This document shows positions 26,798 to 34,946 of a DNA stretch of 64,000 nt, one piece after another. The translations under genes were made by a program, and so were the position numbers. The notes beneath the pieces are model-generated. The model was not told the DNA's origin, made no database searches, and saw only the letters and a list, made by a program, of their open reading frames with translations. Each line of letters begins with the position of its first letter. The stretch's first letter is position 1. The DNA is from Mesorhizobium hawassense (GTDB lineage Bacteria; Pseudomonadota; Alphaproteobacteria; Rhizobiales; Rhizobiaceae), in the NCBI RefSeq assembly GCF_003289945.1, contig NZ_QMBP01000004.1, positions 248,001 to 312,000 on the forward strand, given 5' to 3'.

Positions 26798-26828
26798 CAG
26801 CGGCGATCCGCATTAACAGGAGGATGGA

Positions 26829-27002
26829 ATGCAAACCGAACTCACAGCCGAGGAAAAGAGCAAGGACGAATTTTTCGAACGGCTCGCCAAAATATCGGAA
26901 GAGATGGTGGCCAAGCACGGCAAGGATTTCAGCATGGGAGCGTTGGTGCTGGCTGCACGGTGGATTGCCGAAAACCGAGCGGGTTCCCTGAAGACGAATT
27001 GA
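26829..27002 (+). CDS. Small hypothetical protein (57 residues)
   Basis: MQTELTAEEKSKDEFFERL opens a 57-residue, acidic-then-basic helical protein ending AENRAGSLKTN. A strong AGGAGG lies five bases before the ATG, and the gene follows the WD40 gene by 31 bases, so translation is likely. Length and helical content resemble T3SS needle or chaperone subunits, but there is no motif to support this. Confidence 0.6.
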   Translation: MQTELTAEEKSKDEFFERLAKISEEMVAKHGKDFSMGALVLAARWIAENRAGSLKTN

Positions 27003-27161
27003 ATGCCGAGGCGCTTTCGACCCGGCCACCCGAGACATGCCCCGCCAGAGCTCGTCGAATGTAATCCTGGGCGCAGCCGCGAGCCGCGGCTCCGCCAATT
27101 CTTGGTCGCCAACTTCGGGACTTGACGACAATGGTATCGCTGGAAGCCGAAACCGTTGCTA

Positions 27162-27986
27162 TCAAACCCTGAAGGTCACCGCGTCCGCTTTTGCGTCAAC
27201 GTCGGTGATCAACATATGCCCTGGCGATACCGTGATCGAGATCGCAAGTTCGGCGCGAGCAAGCGCATCTTGCGCGGTCAGGCTGCTGGCCCAGAACACC
27301 GGGACCTCCCCTTCCATGATCTCGACCGCGTCGCCCCAGTCGGGAGCCATCAGGTCTCTTACTCCGATGATCGATGGGTCCCCGACATGGACAGGAGAAC
27401 CATGGGCAAGCGGGAAGCGTGCGGTGAGGGCGCGAACCTTGTCGACATCGCACCCTCTTATGGGACGCATGGAGACGACCATCTCGCCGCCAAAAGGTCC
27501 TGCGCCGCGCGTCATGATTTTGGTCCGGAACTTTGGGAGGGCCTTGCCGCAGCCGATGCTGCGGAGTTTGACGCCCTTTTCCACGAGGGCCGCTTCGACG
27601 GTAAGCGCACTGCCGAGCGCGAAGGCGGCAAAATCGTCCCGCCAAAGGTCGATGATATCTGTCCTCTGACGGATCACCTCCCCAAACTGGTAGATATTGT
27701 ATTGCGGAGCATCGGTGCGGATATCGATATCGCCTAGCGCTGGAAGCAACGGGCTGCCGGCGCGGCTTACCCCCACCAATGGGCAGGCTTTGGGGTTGCG
27801 GAGGCAAAACTGATGGAAATCGCCGGCAAAGCGCCGGGGCACAATCACGACGTTGGCTTGAAGCTTGCCCCTCGCGAGCCCTCCTGTACGCCCTTCATAG
27901 GCCCCCGTCCTAACCAGCCTCCGCAGTTTGTCTGCATCGACCAGCCGCAAATTGTCATAGAACAATGAAGTGACTTGGCGAGGCAT
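27162..27986 (-). CDS. DUF1445 (putative hydro-lyase / D-glutamate cyclase-like) protein
   Basis: A 274-residue protein of the YcsI/DUF1445 family: the early GAYEGRTGGLARGKLQANVVIVPR block, FCLRNPKACPLVGVSRAGSP, RTDAPQYNIYQFGEV, and the C-terminal ITVSPGHMLITDVD are typical. The family includes a D-glutamate cyclase. Start at 27986 gives the usual length; a TTG at 28052 would extend it by 22 residues. Codon use appears less GC-rich than neighbours, and the upstream flank is AT-rich, so the gene may be a separate acquisition at the T3SS edge. Confidence 0.8.
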   Translation of the reverse strand: MPRQVTSLFYDNLRLVDADKLRRLVRTGAYEGRTGGLARGKLQANVVIVPRRFAGDFHQFCLRNPKACPLVGVSRAGSPLLPALGDIDIRTDAPQYNIYQFGEVIRQRTDIIDLWRDDFAAFALGSALTVEAALVEKGVKLRSIGCGKALPKFRTKIMTRGAGPFGGEMVVSMRPIRGCDVDKVRALTARFPLAHGSPVHVGDPSIIGVRDLMAPDWGDAVEIMEGEVPVFWASSLTAQDALARAELAISITVSPGHMLITDVDAKADAVTFRV

Positions 27987-28144
27987 GGCTTCCGGAAATA
28001 TGCACGTTTCACGAAAGAGTGTAAGATCATCGGTGAGATAGCCGATTGTCAAATTACCAGAATCTTTCCTCTTCGATAAATTGTATTTATTGATTGGGTG
28101 GCAAACTCTAAGTTATTAGCAATTTTGCATAGACATACTGACTC

Positions 28145-28960
28145 TCACTGACAATCGCGGCAGCCGATCGCTTCAATCTGCCGGCCTGCTTCGCGCAGAA
28201 AGCCGAGATCGCGGTTGATGTAAGAGAGCAGGAAAGCCGCGTAGAGGACGAAGACGAGACTGAAGACCAATGTCTTGACGACGAGCGAGAGCGCAAAAAC
28301 ATTCAGGTGCGGCGAGGCACGCGCTAGGAAGGCCAGCACAATGTCGGACAAGAGCATGCTGATGATGAGTGGGAAAACGAGGGTCAGCGCCATCACCAGG
28401 ATGCGGTTCAGCAGACCGAGAAAGACGCCAGCCGCGTCCTTGCTGAACACAGGCAGAAGATGGTCGATCGGCCAAAGGCCATAGCTGTCGTAGAGACCGG
28501 TCAACGAAAGCTGCAGGCCTCCGGCTGCAAGGTAGATCGTGACCATGATGATGGCGAGCAAGGTGCCGGTGGCCCCCGTCTCATGCGTCATCATCGGGTC
28601 GATCAGCGCACCCATCGAGGAGCCGCGCTGCAGATCCAGGATATCGCCCGCCGCTTCCGCGGCCCAGAACGGGATGCCCATCGCCAGCCCGAGCGTTACC
28701 CCGACCACGATCTCCTTGAGCATGTACAGCACGATCATCGTCGTCGGCAGATCGGTAGCCGTGAGCTTGTCCACGATCATCGGGAAGATCGGAACCGCCA
28801 ACGCCAACGCCACACCACTGCGCAGAAGCCCTGACAGCGGCACGCGCGAGAAAAGCGGCATGAGCAGCATGAACCCGGTCATGCGCGCGAGTGCGAAAGC
28901 GCCTGCCAGCAGATAGAATTGAAGCTCTTTGACCGAAGTGAAGAGCGGTTCGACCGGCAT
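28145..28960 (-). CDS. sctT: T3SS export gate protein SctT (RhcT; YscT/FliR family)
   Basis: A 271-residue inner-membrane protein with about seven hydrophobic segments. Features include FALARMTGFMLLMPLFSRVP at the start, the GSSMGALIDPMMTHETG loop, and the late VFPLIISMLLSDIVLAFLARASPHLNVFAL block common to FliR/SctT. It is the last of the minus-strand T3SS operon and follows sctS with a 9-base gap, the standard R-S-T order. It forms the export gate with SctR, S and U. Confidence 0.92.
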   Translation of the reverse strand: MPVEPLFTSVKELQFYLLAGAFALARMTGFMLLMPLFSRVPLSGLLRSGVALALAVPIFPMIVDKLTATDLPTTMIVLYMLKEIVVGVTLGLAMGIPFWAAEAAGDILDLQRGSSMGALIDPMMTHETGATGTLLAIIMVTIYLAAGGLQLSLTGLYDSYGLWPIDHLLPVFSKDAAGVFLGLLNRILVMALTLVFPLIISMLLSDIVLAFLARASPHLNVFALSLVVKTLVFSLVFVLYAAFLLSYINRDLGFLREAGRQIEAIGCRDCQ

Positions 28961-28969
28961 CCTCGTATC

Positions 28970-29239
28970 TCAACGGGTGACGACGGGAAACTCGTCAAGC
29001 GCCGTCGAGGCCTGCTGCGCGATCTGCTGGCCAAGCAGCGGCCCAAAGACGATGATGACCAGCATGATCACGACGAGCTTGATGGTCTGCGGCAGCGATT
29101 GATCCTGAATCTGGGTCAGCGCCTGGGCAAGGCCGACGAGCACGCCGACGGCCAGCGCCGCAATGATGGCCGGACTGGAGGCGAGCAAAACCGTGAGGAG
29201 CGCGCCTTGGACCTTCGCCAGGATGAAATCATTGCTCAT
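28970..29239 (-). CDS. sctS: T3SS export gate protein SctS (RhcS; FliQ family)
   Basis: An 89-residue protein with two membrane helices and the FliQ signature (LLASSPAIIAALAVGVLVGL, AQALTQIQDQSLPQTIKLV). Length is typical (86-90). It lies 18 bases after sctR. Confidence 0.93.
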   Translation of the reverse strand: MSNDFILAKVQGALLTVLLASSPAIIAALAVGVLVGLAQALTQIQDQSLPQTIKLVVIMLVIIVFGPLLGQQIAQQASTALDEFPVVTR

Positions 29240-29257
29240 GCAAAACCCCCGGCGGCG

Positions 29258-29911
29258 TCACGAGTAGCTCAGGATGAGGCCATGCATCAGCCGCGACCAG
29301 CCGTCTATGGCGACGAAAAGGAACAGTTTCAGCGGGATCGAAATAAGGACTGGCGAAACCATGATCATGCCGAGCGTCATCAGCACGTTCGCGACAACGA
29401 TATCGATGATCAGGAAAGGCAGATAAAGCAGGAAGCCGATCTCGAAGGCGCGGGTAAGCTCTGATGCGACAAAAGCGGGGACAAGGATCGACAGGTCGTC
29501 ATCCCTGAGGTTCTGCCGCGCCTGTTCCGGCCAAAGGCGGTTCGTTCCATCGAGAAAGAATTGCCGCTCCTGCGGCTGGGTGAACTTCATGAGGTGGCGC
29601 TGCAACGGCTCCCTGACCAGTTGCGCTGCCCTGGCAAGGTCATCGGTGGTCTGGAACTGCACCTGCCCTTCCTGAAGGCGGCTCGACATTTCGCTCAGCA
29701 ACGGCGTGGTGACGTAGACCGTCAGCACGAGCGCTATGCCATAGAGCACCAGATTGGGCGGCATCTGCTGAATGCCAAGCGCGTTGCGGATGAGAAATAG
29801 CACGACCGAGATCTTCAGGAAGCCCGTCATCGTGACGACCGCCAGCGGCAGCAACCCGACCACACCGACGGCGATCAGAATTCCAAGCAGGTTGGGCGAG
29901 TTATCGAGCAT
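29258..29911 (-). CDS. sctR: T3SS export gate protein SctR (RhcR; FliP family)
   Basis: A 217-residue protein. The start MLDNSPNLLGILIAVG at 29911 overlaps the sctQ stop by 11 bases. FliP hallmarks are present: VTMTGFLKISVVLFLIRNALG, QQMPPNLVLYGIAL, PAFVASELTRAFEIGFLLYLP, and the C-terminal GMIMVSPVLISIPLKLFLFV. It forms the core of the export gate. A longer open frame upstream is the shadow of sctQ. Confidence 0.93.
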   Translation of the reverse strand: MLDNSPNLLGILIAVGVVGLLPLAVVTMTGFLKISVVLFLIRNALGIQQMPPNLVLYGIALVLTVYVTTPLLSEMSSRLQEGQVQFQTTDDLARAAQLVREPLQRHLMKFTQPQERQFFLDGTNRLWPEQARQNLRDDDLSILVPAFVASELTRAFEIGFLLYLPFLIIDIVVANVLMTLGMIMVSPVLISIPLKLFLFVAIDGWSRLMHGLILSYS

Positions 29912-30170
29912 TGTCGAACATGCGCACGATCCGCACGCCCAGGCTTTCTCCGATCCGCACGATCTCGCCGCGACCGACACGCCTGCCATTGGCCAGGATG
30001 TCGACAGTCGCCTCGGCTGCATCGGCGACCGAGACGATGGCGCCGGGCGCAAGCTGCCTTACTTCTCCGAGAGGCATTGCCGTGCGGCCGATCTCGAAGG
30101 CCAGGGCGACCGACAATTCGTCCAGCGTCGACTCTTCCAAGGTGTCCGGCGGCGACGTGTTCTGGTTCAT
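29901..30170 (-). CDS. Candidate internal translation product SctQ-C
   Basis: In frame inside sctQ, the ATG at 30170 (MNQNTSPPDTLEESTLDE) is preceded by GGGAG at a six-base spacing, a better initiation site than the annotated gene start. The product would be 89 residues comprising the SpoA domain alone. YscQ, Spa33 and SsaQ are known to make such a short C-terminal form, of nearly this size, which is needed with the full-length protein in the sorting platform. Its use here is inferred. Confidence 0.6.
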   Translation of the reverse strand: MNQNTSPPDTLEESTLDELSVALAFEIGRTAMPLGEVRQLAPGAIVSVADAAEATVDILANGRRVGRGEIVRIGESLGVRIVRMFDNAR

Positions 30171-31022
30171 GGTCCACTCCCAATTCGATCCAGCGATTGC
30201 AGTCGGCGCGGCAAGCAATTGCGGGCCAGCGGCGGTCAGGGCCACCGGCGCGAAAAGGCGCTCGGCAATGATGAGCGCCGCCATGCCCTCTTCCGCCGTA
30301 TCGTCGACGAGCACCACATCGTCGGTCTGCAGGCTTTGAAGCTCGCCAAGGGTGATCGCAAGCGGGCTGCGCCGAAGGCAGACCGGCAGCGGAAATTCGG
30401 CCGGGACCGGCGGCTTTGTCGTGCCGAGCTCGTCGAGAAGGCGGCCGATCCGCACCGGCAGACCGGCATCATTCGTCGTCAGGACGCAGCCTATGGTCTC
30501 ATCCTTGTTGGTCAGGACGAAAGCAAATGGAATTTCACCCGAAACGGCATCTCCCGGTGCCAGCGAGGTGATCGCGATCCTCTCGTTCAGCCTGTCCTCG
30601 ATCCATTCGAGATCGTCTTCGAACATGGCTTCCAACAGAAGCGCGGCGTGAGCGGGCGCCAGCCGTTTCATATCGACCGCTCCTTCGACCCCGGCGAGAC
30701 CTCGCTCGACAACGGAAAGCGGCAGGCGCAATTGCCCGGTCATGTCCCCGACGGTGAAGCCAACAGCGCATAGCAGCTGGTTCGCGGAATTCAGCCCCGG
30801 CCAGGCGGCCGCCATCGCCATGGTCTTCCCGGCAATCGTGATCTGCGCGGCAGCCCGGCGACGGTAGAACGCGTTCAAGGCACCGACATCCGCGGGCGCT
30901 ACAGTTTCCAACGTCAGTTGCTCTCCGCCGCTCGACCGTGCGGCCGCGCGTTTCGCTGGTTTTGCCCGCGCTTTCGTTCTTGCCGGCGCGAAGTCTTGAG
31001 GCATCACATCCATATCGATCAC
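29901..31022 (-). CDS. sctQ: T3SS cytoplasmic ring protein SctQ (RhcQ; YscQ/FliM-FliN family)
   Basis: A 373-residue sorting-platform protein. The N-terminal half is divergent and alanine-rich. A first SpoA-like region lies around residues 215-270 and the conserved SpoA domain (LGEVRQLAPGAIVSVADAAEATVDI) ends the protein. GTG at 31022 is the longest start; ATGs at 31013 and 31004 are alternatives. An internal ATG at 30170 with its own ribosome site may give a separate C-terminal product. It follows sctO by 8 bases and overlaps sctR. Confidence 0.88.
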   Translation of the reverse strand: MIDMDVMPQDFAPARTKARAKPAKRAAARSSGGEQLTLETVAPADVGALNAFYRRRAAAQITIAGKTMAMAAAWPGLNSANQLLCAVGFTVGDMTGQLRLPLSVVERGLAGVEGAVDMKRLAPAHAALLLEAMFEDDLEWIEDRLNERIAITSLAPGDAVSGEIPFAFVLTNKDETIGCVLTTNDAGLPVRIGRLLDELGTTKPPVPAEFPLPVCLRRSPLAITLGELQSLQTDDVVLVDDTAEEGMAALIIAERLFAPVALTAAGPQLLAAPTAIAGSNWEWTMNQNTSPPDTLEESTLDELSVALAFEIGRTAMPLGEVRQLAPGAIVSVADAAEATVDILANGRRVGRGEIVRIGESLGVRIVRMFDNAR

Positions 31023-31030
31023 GGATTTGG

Positions 31031-31504
31031 CTATCGTTCTGTGGACAAGCGCGGCTGACCGCGCTCCTCTTCCTCGGAAAGCTCGGCGAGAGCCTGGCGA
31101 CGACGCGCGTTGCGTCTCGCCAATTGCTCCGACAGCCTGTTCAGCTTGGTCACGGCCTTCATGCTCGCGCGGTGGTCATTGCGGGCTTCCGACAATTCGA
31201 CTTTCCGCCGCTGCTCGGCGACGCCAGCCATCTTCTCGCCTTTCCGCAACTGCCCGGTCTTCCTTGCGGCGACCTCGAACCGTCCCTGAACCCGATGGAG
31301 GCTGGCGGCATTCACCGGCTGTCCAACCAGCGCACCGAAGGCCGCATCTTCGGCGTTTGCCATGCGCTGGAGGTGTTCCGTGACGGCGTCGGCCGCCTCC
31401 TGGACTTCCCTTGCGGCCTGGTTGGCGGCGGCGCGCCTTCTGATCACCTCTTCCTGCGCGCGCTCCTCGCGGCAGCTTCTGAGGTCGCGCAGTCGAGCGA
31501 TCAT
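31031..31504 (-). CDS. sctO: T3SS stalk protein SctO (YscO/Y4yJ-like coiled coil)
   Basis: A 157-residue helical protein rich in charged residues with heptads through its length (MIARLRDLRSCREERAQEEV, RNARRRQALAELSEEEERG). It lies immediately after the ATPase gene, the fixed place of sctO (y4yJ in NGR234). GAAGGAG six bases before ATG 31504 supports this start; ATG 31519 inside the ATPase gene is an alternative. SctO is the FliJ-like stalk that couples the ATPase to the export gate. Confidence 0.85.
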   Translation of the reverse strand: MIARLRDLRSCREERAQEEVIRRRAAANQAAREVQEAADAVTEHLQRMANAEDAAFGALVGQPVNAASLHRVQGRFEVAARKTGQLRKGEKMAGVAEQRRKVELSEARNDHRASMKAVTKLNRLSEQLARRNARRRQALAELSEEEERGQPRLSTER

Positions 31505-31505
31505 G

Positions 31506-32864
31506 TCACGCTCCTTCATTGACGATCTCCCGCATGCGTTGGCGTGTCCTGTCGATGGTTTCGCGTGTTGCGGACGGCTGACGCAGGAAGGCGTTGATGG
31601 CATCGATCTTCGCCACCGCCTCGTCCGCCGCGGCATCGCTACCCTTCTCGTACTCGCCGACGCGCAGCAGCAGTTCGATGTCGGCATAGCGGGCGAGCAG
31701 CTCGCGCAAGCGGCCGGCGTCGGCACGATGCGTGGCCGGCACAACGGCATCCATCAGGCGGCTTCGGCTGCGCAGGACGTCGATGGCAGGGAAATGGTTG
31801 CGTTGCGCGAGCTCGTTCGACAGGAAGACGTGGCCGTCGAGCAGCGCCTGGATTTCCTCGCCGACCGGATCCAGCGTGCCGTCGCCTTCCAGGAGAACGC
31901 TGTAGAGGCTGGTGATGGACCCTATGCGACCGGGTCCGGAGCGCTCGAGCAGGCGCGGTAGGACCGCAAACAGCGAAGACGGGAACCCACGACGCGTCGG
32001 CGGCTCGCCCGAGGCCAGGCCGATCTCGCGCTGCGCACGGGCAAACCGCGTTATGTTGTCCATCGCAAGCAGCACATGCTTGCCCTGGTCGCGGAAAAAT
32101 TCGGCTATGCTCGTCGCTACATAGGCGGCCTTGACGCGCTCGATGGCGGGCCGGTCCGAAGTCGCGACGACGACGATCGCCCGCTCGCGCCCTTCCGATC
32201 CAAGCTGGTGTTCGAGGAATTCGCGTACCTCGCGCCCGCGCTCGCCGACCAGGGCGACCACGGCAACATCGGCGTCGGTGCCGCTGACGATATCGGAAAG
32301 CAGGATGGACTTGCCGACGCCTGGCTCGCCGAAGATACCGACGCGCTGCCCGCGCGCGCAGGTGAGCAGCCCATCGAGGGCGCGGATGCCGAGCTGGATC
32401 GGCTCGGAAATCAGGCTGCGTTCCAGCGGGGACGGCGGATAGGCATTGACCGGATAGCTGCCGGCAATGCCGTCCGGCGAAAGCGGCTTGCCATCCAAAG
32501 GCTCACCGAACGCGCTGATCACCCGGCCCAGAAGGCCGGGTCCGACGGGCACCACCTGGTCTTTGCCGGTCGCAACGACCTCGGTCAGGCTTGAAAGACC
32601 AGTCAGATCGCCCAGTGGAACAAGGACGGCCATCTCATCCATGAGGCCCACGACTTCCGCCTTGGTCGTCCTGCCGGTTCTGGGGTCGACCAGCTCGCAT
32701 ATCTCGCCGATCCTGGCTTCTTCGACGGTCGCGTGAATGACCGTTCCGGTCACCCGCCGCACACGCCCCTTGCGGGGACGGCTGGAATCGTCGCGAAGGC
32801 CGGAACGGAGATTTGGAATGATGGACGCCAGACGGCTTTCGATATCGATGGCGGGACCTGTCAT
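31506..32864 (-). CDS. sctN: T3SS ATPase SctN (RhcN; YscN/FliI family)
   Basis: A 452-residue hexameric ATPase, the typical family length. Walker A is GEPGVGKS near residue 180, VVALVGERGREVREFLEH follows, then the catalytic-region LLAMDNITRFARAQREIGLA and GEPPTRRGFPSSLFAVLP. It unfolds and releases chaperone-bound substrates at the base of the injectisome. Start overlaps sctL stop (ATGA). Confidence 0.95.
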   Translation of the reverse strand: MTGPAIDIESRLASIIPNLRSGLRDDSSRPRKGRVRRVTGTVIHATVEEARIGEICELVDPRTGRTTKAEVVGLMDEMAVLVPLGDLTGLSSLTEVVATGKDQVVPVGPGLLGRVISAFGEPLDGKPLSPDGIAGSYPVNAYPPSPLERSLISEPIQLGIRALDGLLTCARGQRVGIFGEPGVGKSILLSDIVSGTDADVAVVALVGERGREVREFLEHQLGSEGRERAIVVVATSDRPAIERVKAAYVATSIAEFFRDQGKHVLLAMDNITRFARAQREIGLASGEPPTRRGFPSSLFAVLPRLLERSGPGRIGSITSLYSVLLEGDGTLDPVGEEIQALLDGHVFLSNELAQRNHFPAIDVLRSRSRLMDAVVPATHRADAGRLRELLARYADIELLLRVGEYEKGSDAAADEAVAKIDAINAFLRQPSATRETIDRTRQRMREIVNEGA

Positions 32865-33481
32865 GCCGGCGCCTCGGCCTTTGACCGGATTGCGGCGGCG
32901 ACGGCATCCAGCTGCGCGTCGATGCTGGCGTCAATGACGGCGATATCGGTCGAAAGGATGCAAGCCGCCGGCGCCAGCGCATCATCCGCATCGATTTCAA
33001 CCGTCATCCCCAGATCGCTGTTGCGCAAGACCGCATCGAGCTCCTCGCGAACCCTGTCCACGGAAGCGGGATGGACACGGATTTTCAGATATCTGGCGCG
33101 GCGAATTTCGGTCACGGCCTGGCTGGCGGCCTTGGCTACAAGCGCGCCGACGTCGAACTCCCCCAGAATTCGCCTGACGACTTCGAGGGCGAGCCCAGTG
33201 ACTTCGGCTTCGAGCCCACCGAGATAGCGATCCACCTTGACGGCTGTTTCGCTTATCAGCCGGCTGGCATCCGCGTCGCCTTGCGCCTTGCCGTCCTCAT
33301 AGCCCTGCGCGTATTCGGCTGCGTAGGCGCGCCGGGCGGCTTCGCGTATTTGCTGGGCATCACGCGTCGCAGCATCGAGAAATGCATGTCCATCCTGCCA
33401 GGCCCGCGCCTCGGCGGCGCGCAGGATGCGGGCATAAGGGCGCCTTGGTATTTCAACGGTCGCGGTGTCCGCTTCGGCCAT
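32861..33481 (-). CDS. sctL: T3SS ATPase regulator SctL (NolV; YscL/FliH family)
   Basis: A 206-residue stator protein. The N-terminus has PYARILRAAEARAWQDGHAFLDAA, a helical YAAEYAQGYEDGKAQGD segment follows, and the C-terminal domain resembles the FliH/V-ATPase E-subunit peripheral stalk (LALEVVRRILGEFD, YLKIRVHPASVDRVREELD). ATG at 33481. It overlaps sctN by four bases and follows sctK by four bases, the nolU-nolV-rhcN order of rhizobia. Confidence 0.88.
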   Translation of the reverse strand: MAEADTATVEIPRRPYARILRAAEARAWQDGHAFLDAATRDAQQIREAARRAYAAEYAQGYEDGKAQGDADASRLISETAVKVDRYLGGLEAEVTGLALEVVRRILGEFDVGALVAKAASQAVTEIRRARYLKIRVHPASVDRVREELDAVLRNSDLGMTVEIDADDALAPAACILSTDIAVIDASIDAQLDAVAAAIRSKAEAPA

Positions 33482-33485
33482 TACG

Positions 33486-34103
33486 CTAACCCATCGCTCG
33501 CCGCACGATTGCCGGACCGGCCTCGATGAACGGCTCGGCGGTCCGGTCGACGAATTCGTGCGGCATGAGCTTGATGCGGACGCGCGCAGCCGTCTCGCCA
33601 GGCATTGCCCGGCACCATCCGCCAAGGCAGCTCAAACCATCGCCATAGACACGACTGCGAATATCCTCAATCGGTTGCAACGACCGTGTCGGACCGGCAA
33701 GATCTCGGTTGGCGACCGCAAAAGTGCAGAGATCCGCGCCAAGTGCCGCTTGCAGCGCATCGGCTTCGCGCCCGTCAATGACGGCAGCAAGATTGCCGGC
33801 CCAGTAAATCGCGCCCGAGCGAAGGGCGAGGTCCTCCAGTTCCTCGCCCGACGACAAGGCAATCGCCCGATCCACGTCGTCCGACGGTTCATCAGCCGCG
33901 CCAGAGAGCCGGTAATGCTCGAGCAGAAGCTTCGACAACCGCTCATGCAGGCGTTGCGACTGCAGCATGCGCTGGCACGCCGCGTCGCTGACCGCACCGT
34001 CAAAGCATCCCGCGAGTCGGGCCGCGTCCGCATAGGATGCGGGACCGGAGATGAATGCCTGCCATTCCGGGCTGGCGGCTTGCTCCGAACCGATCCCGGT
34101 CAT
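33486..34103 (-). CDS. sctK: T3SS sorting platform protein SctK (NolU-like)
   Basis: A 205-residue cytoplasmic protein between sctJ and sctL, as for nolU in rhizobia. Conserved patches are weak (LHERLSKLLLEHYRL, IYWAGNLAAVIDGREADAL), so the call leans on position and length. The ATG overlaps the sctJ stop (ATGA), with GAGGAAG upstream. A longer frame upstream is a shadow of sctJ. Confidence 0.8.
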   Translation of the reverse strand: MTGIGSEQAASPEWQAFISGPASYADAARLAGCFDGAVSDAACQRMLQSQRLHERLSKLLLEHYRLSGAADEPSDDVDRAIALSSGEELEDLALRSGAIYWAGNLAAVIDGREADALQAALGADLCTFAVANRDLAGPTRSLQPIEDIRSRVYGDGLSCLGGWCRAMPGETAARVRIKLMPHEFVDRTAEPFIEAGPAIVRRAMG

Positions 34104-34936
34104 GTCTTCCTCGCGGGCATTGCGGAAGCGTCGAGGGCGTAGACATCGGGCCGTCTGTACCACTGCAGGTACGCCAGCCGGGCAGCCAGCGCGACTATTG
34201 CCGCCGCCATGCCGTAGAACAGCCACATCGCGGTCGCCACGCTGTCCGGATGCAGCCAGAGACCAAGGAAGGGCGTGAACCCTGGCTCGGATGCCTGCTC
34301 CGGGGCCGTCGCGGCGACCGGAATGAGCGTGACGGAGACGTTGTCGTAGGTCAGTCCGGCGATGCCCTTGGCCACCAGCATCTTGATCTGCGGGATCAGC
34401 TCATTCATCGGCACGGATGCGCGATGCCTGATAAATACCGACGCGGACGACGGCACCAATTGCTGTCGCAGCGGATCATTCTCGGGCAGGACAAGGTGAA
34501 CCCGCGCGGAAAGGACGCCGTCGATGTCGGAGATCGTCTGCGAGAGCTCCTGGCTCAGGCCATAGATCATCGTTGCGCGCTCTTCCACCGGCGAGGACAC
34601 GAGCCCGCCCCTCTTGAAGACGTCGCCGAGCGTCTGGAACTCCTGTTTGGGCAAACCGCTTTGGTCGAGAAGTGCCATGGCTTCGGCAAAGCGGCCCTTC
34701 TGCACCGAAACCGTCATCTTGCCGTCCTTGCCGGCCTCGCGCTGGGCCGGGATCCCGTGACGCATCAGCGTGGCCACGATTTCGTTGGCCTGCTGCTGAT
34801 CGAGGTTGGAATAGAGCTCAACCGAACAGGCCTGGAGCACAAGCATGCCCGCGACGACAAGCGCGACGCGGCACCCTGCGCCACATCGATAGAACAGCGT
34901 CGACCGCCGCGGCAGGAACAATTCGGGCACGAGCAC
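34100..34936 (-). CDS. sctJ: T3SS inner-membrane ring lipoprotein SctJ (NolT/RhcJ; YscJ family)
   Basis: A 278-residue ring lipoprotein. The lipobox LQAC ends a hydrophobic leader near residue 37. YscJ hallmarks follow: ELYSNLDQQQANEIVATLMRHG, GLPKQEFQTLGDVF, VSSPVEERATMIYGLSQELS, and ARVHLVLPENDP. A C-terminal membrane helix (MWLFYGMAAAIVALAARLAYL) is present. GTG start at 34936; a second GTG two codons on is possible. It sits 10 bases after nolB. Confidence 0.93.
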   Translation of the reverse strand: MLVPELFLPRRSTLFYRCGAGCRVALVVAGMLVLQACSVELYSNLDQQQANEIVATLMRHGIPAQREAGKDGKMTVSVQKGRFAEAMALLDQSGLPKQEFQTLGDVFKRGGLVSSPVEERATMIYGLSQELSQTISDIDGVLSARVHLVLPENDPLRQQLVPSSASVFIRHRASVPMNELIPQIKMLVAKGIAGLTYDNVSVTLIPVAATAPEQASEPGFTPFLGLWLHPDSVATAMWLFYGMAAAIVALAARLAYLQWYRRPDVYALDASAMPARKT

Positions 34937-34946
34937 TCCGCGGCGC

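Noticed and set aside
26829..27002. The 57-residue gene as the T3SS needle subunit
   Set aside because: It is co-directional with the WD40 cassette, not with sct genes, and lacks a needle-like flexible head. The 48930 gene is better placed. Left as hypothetical.
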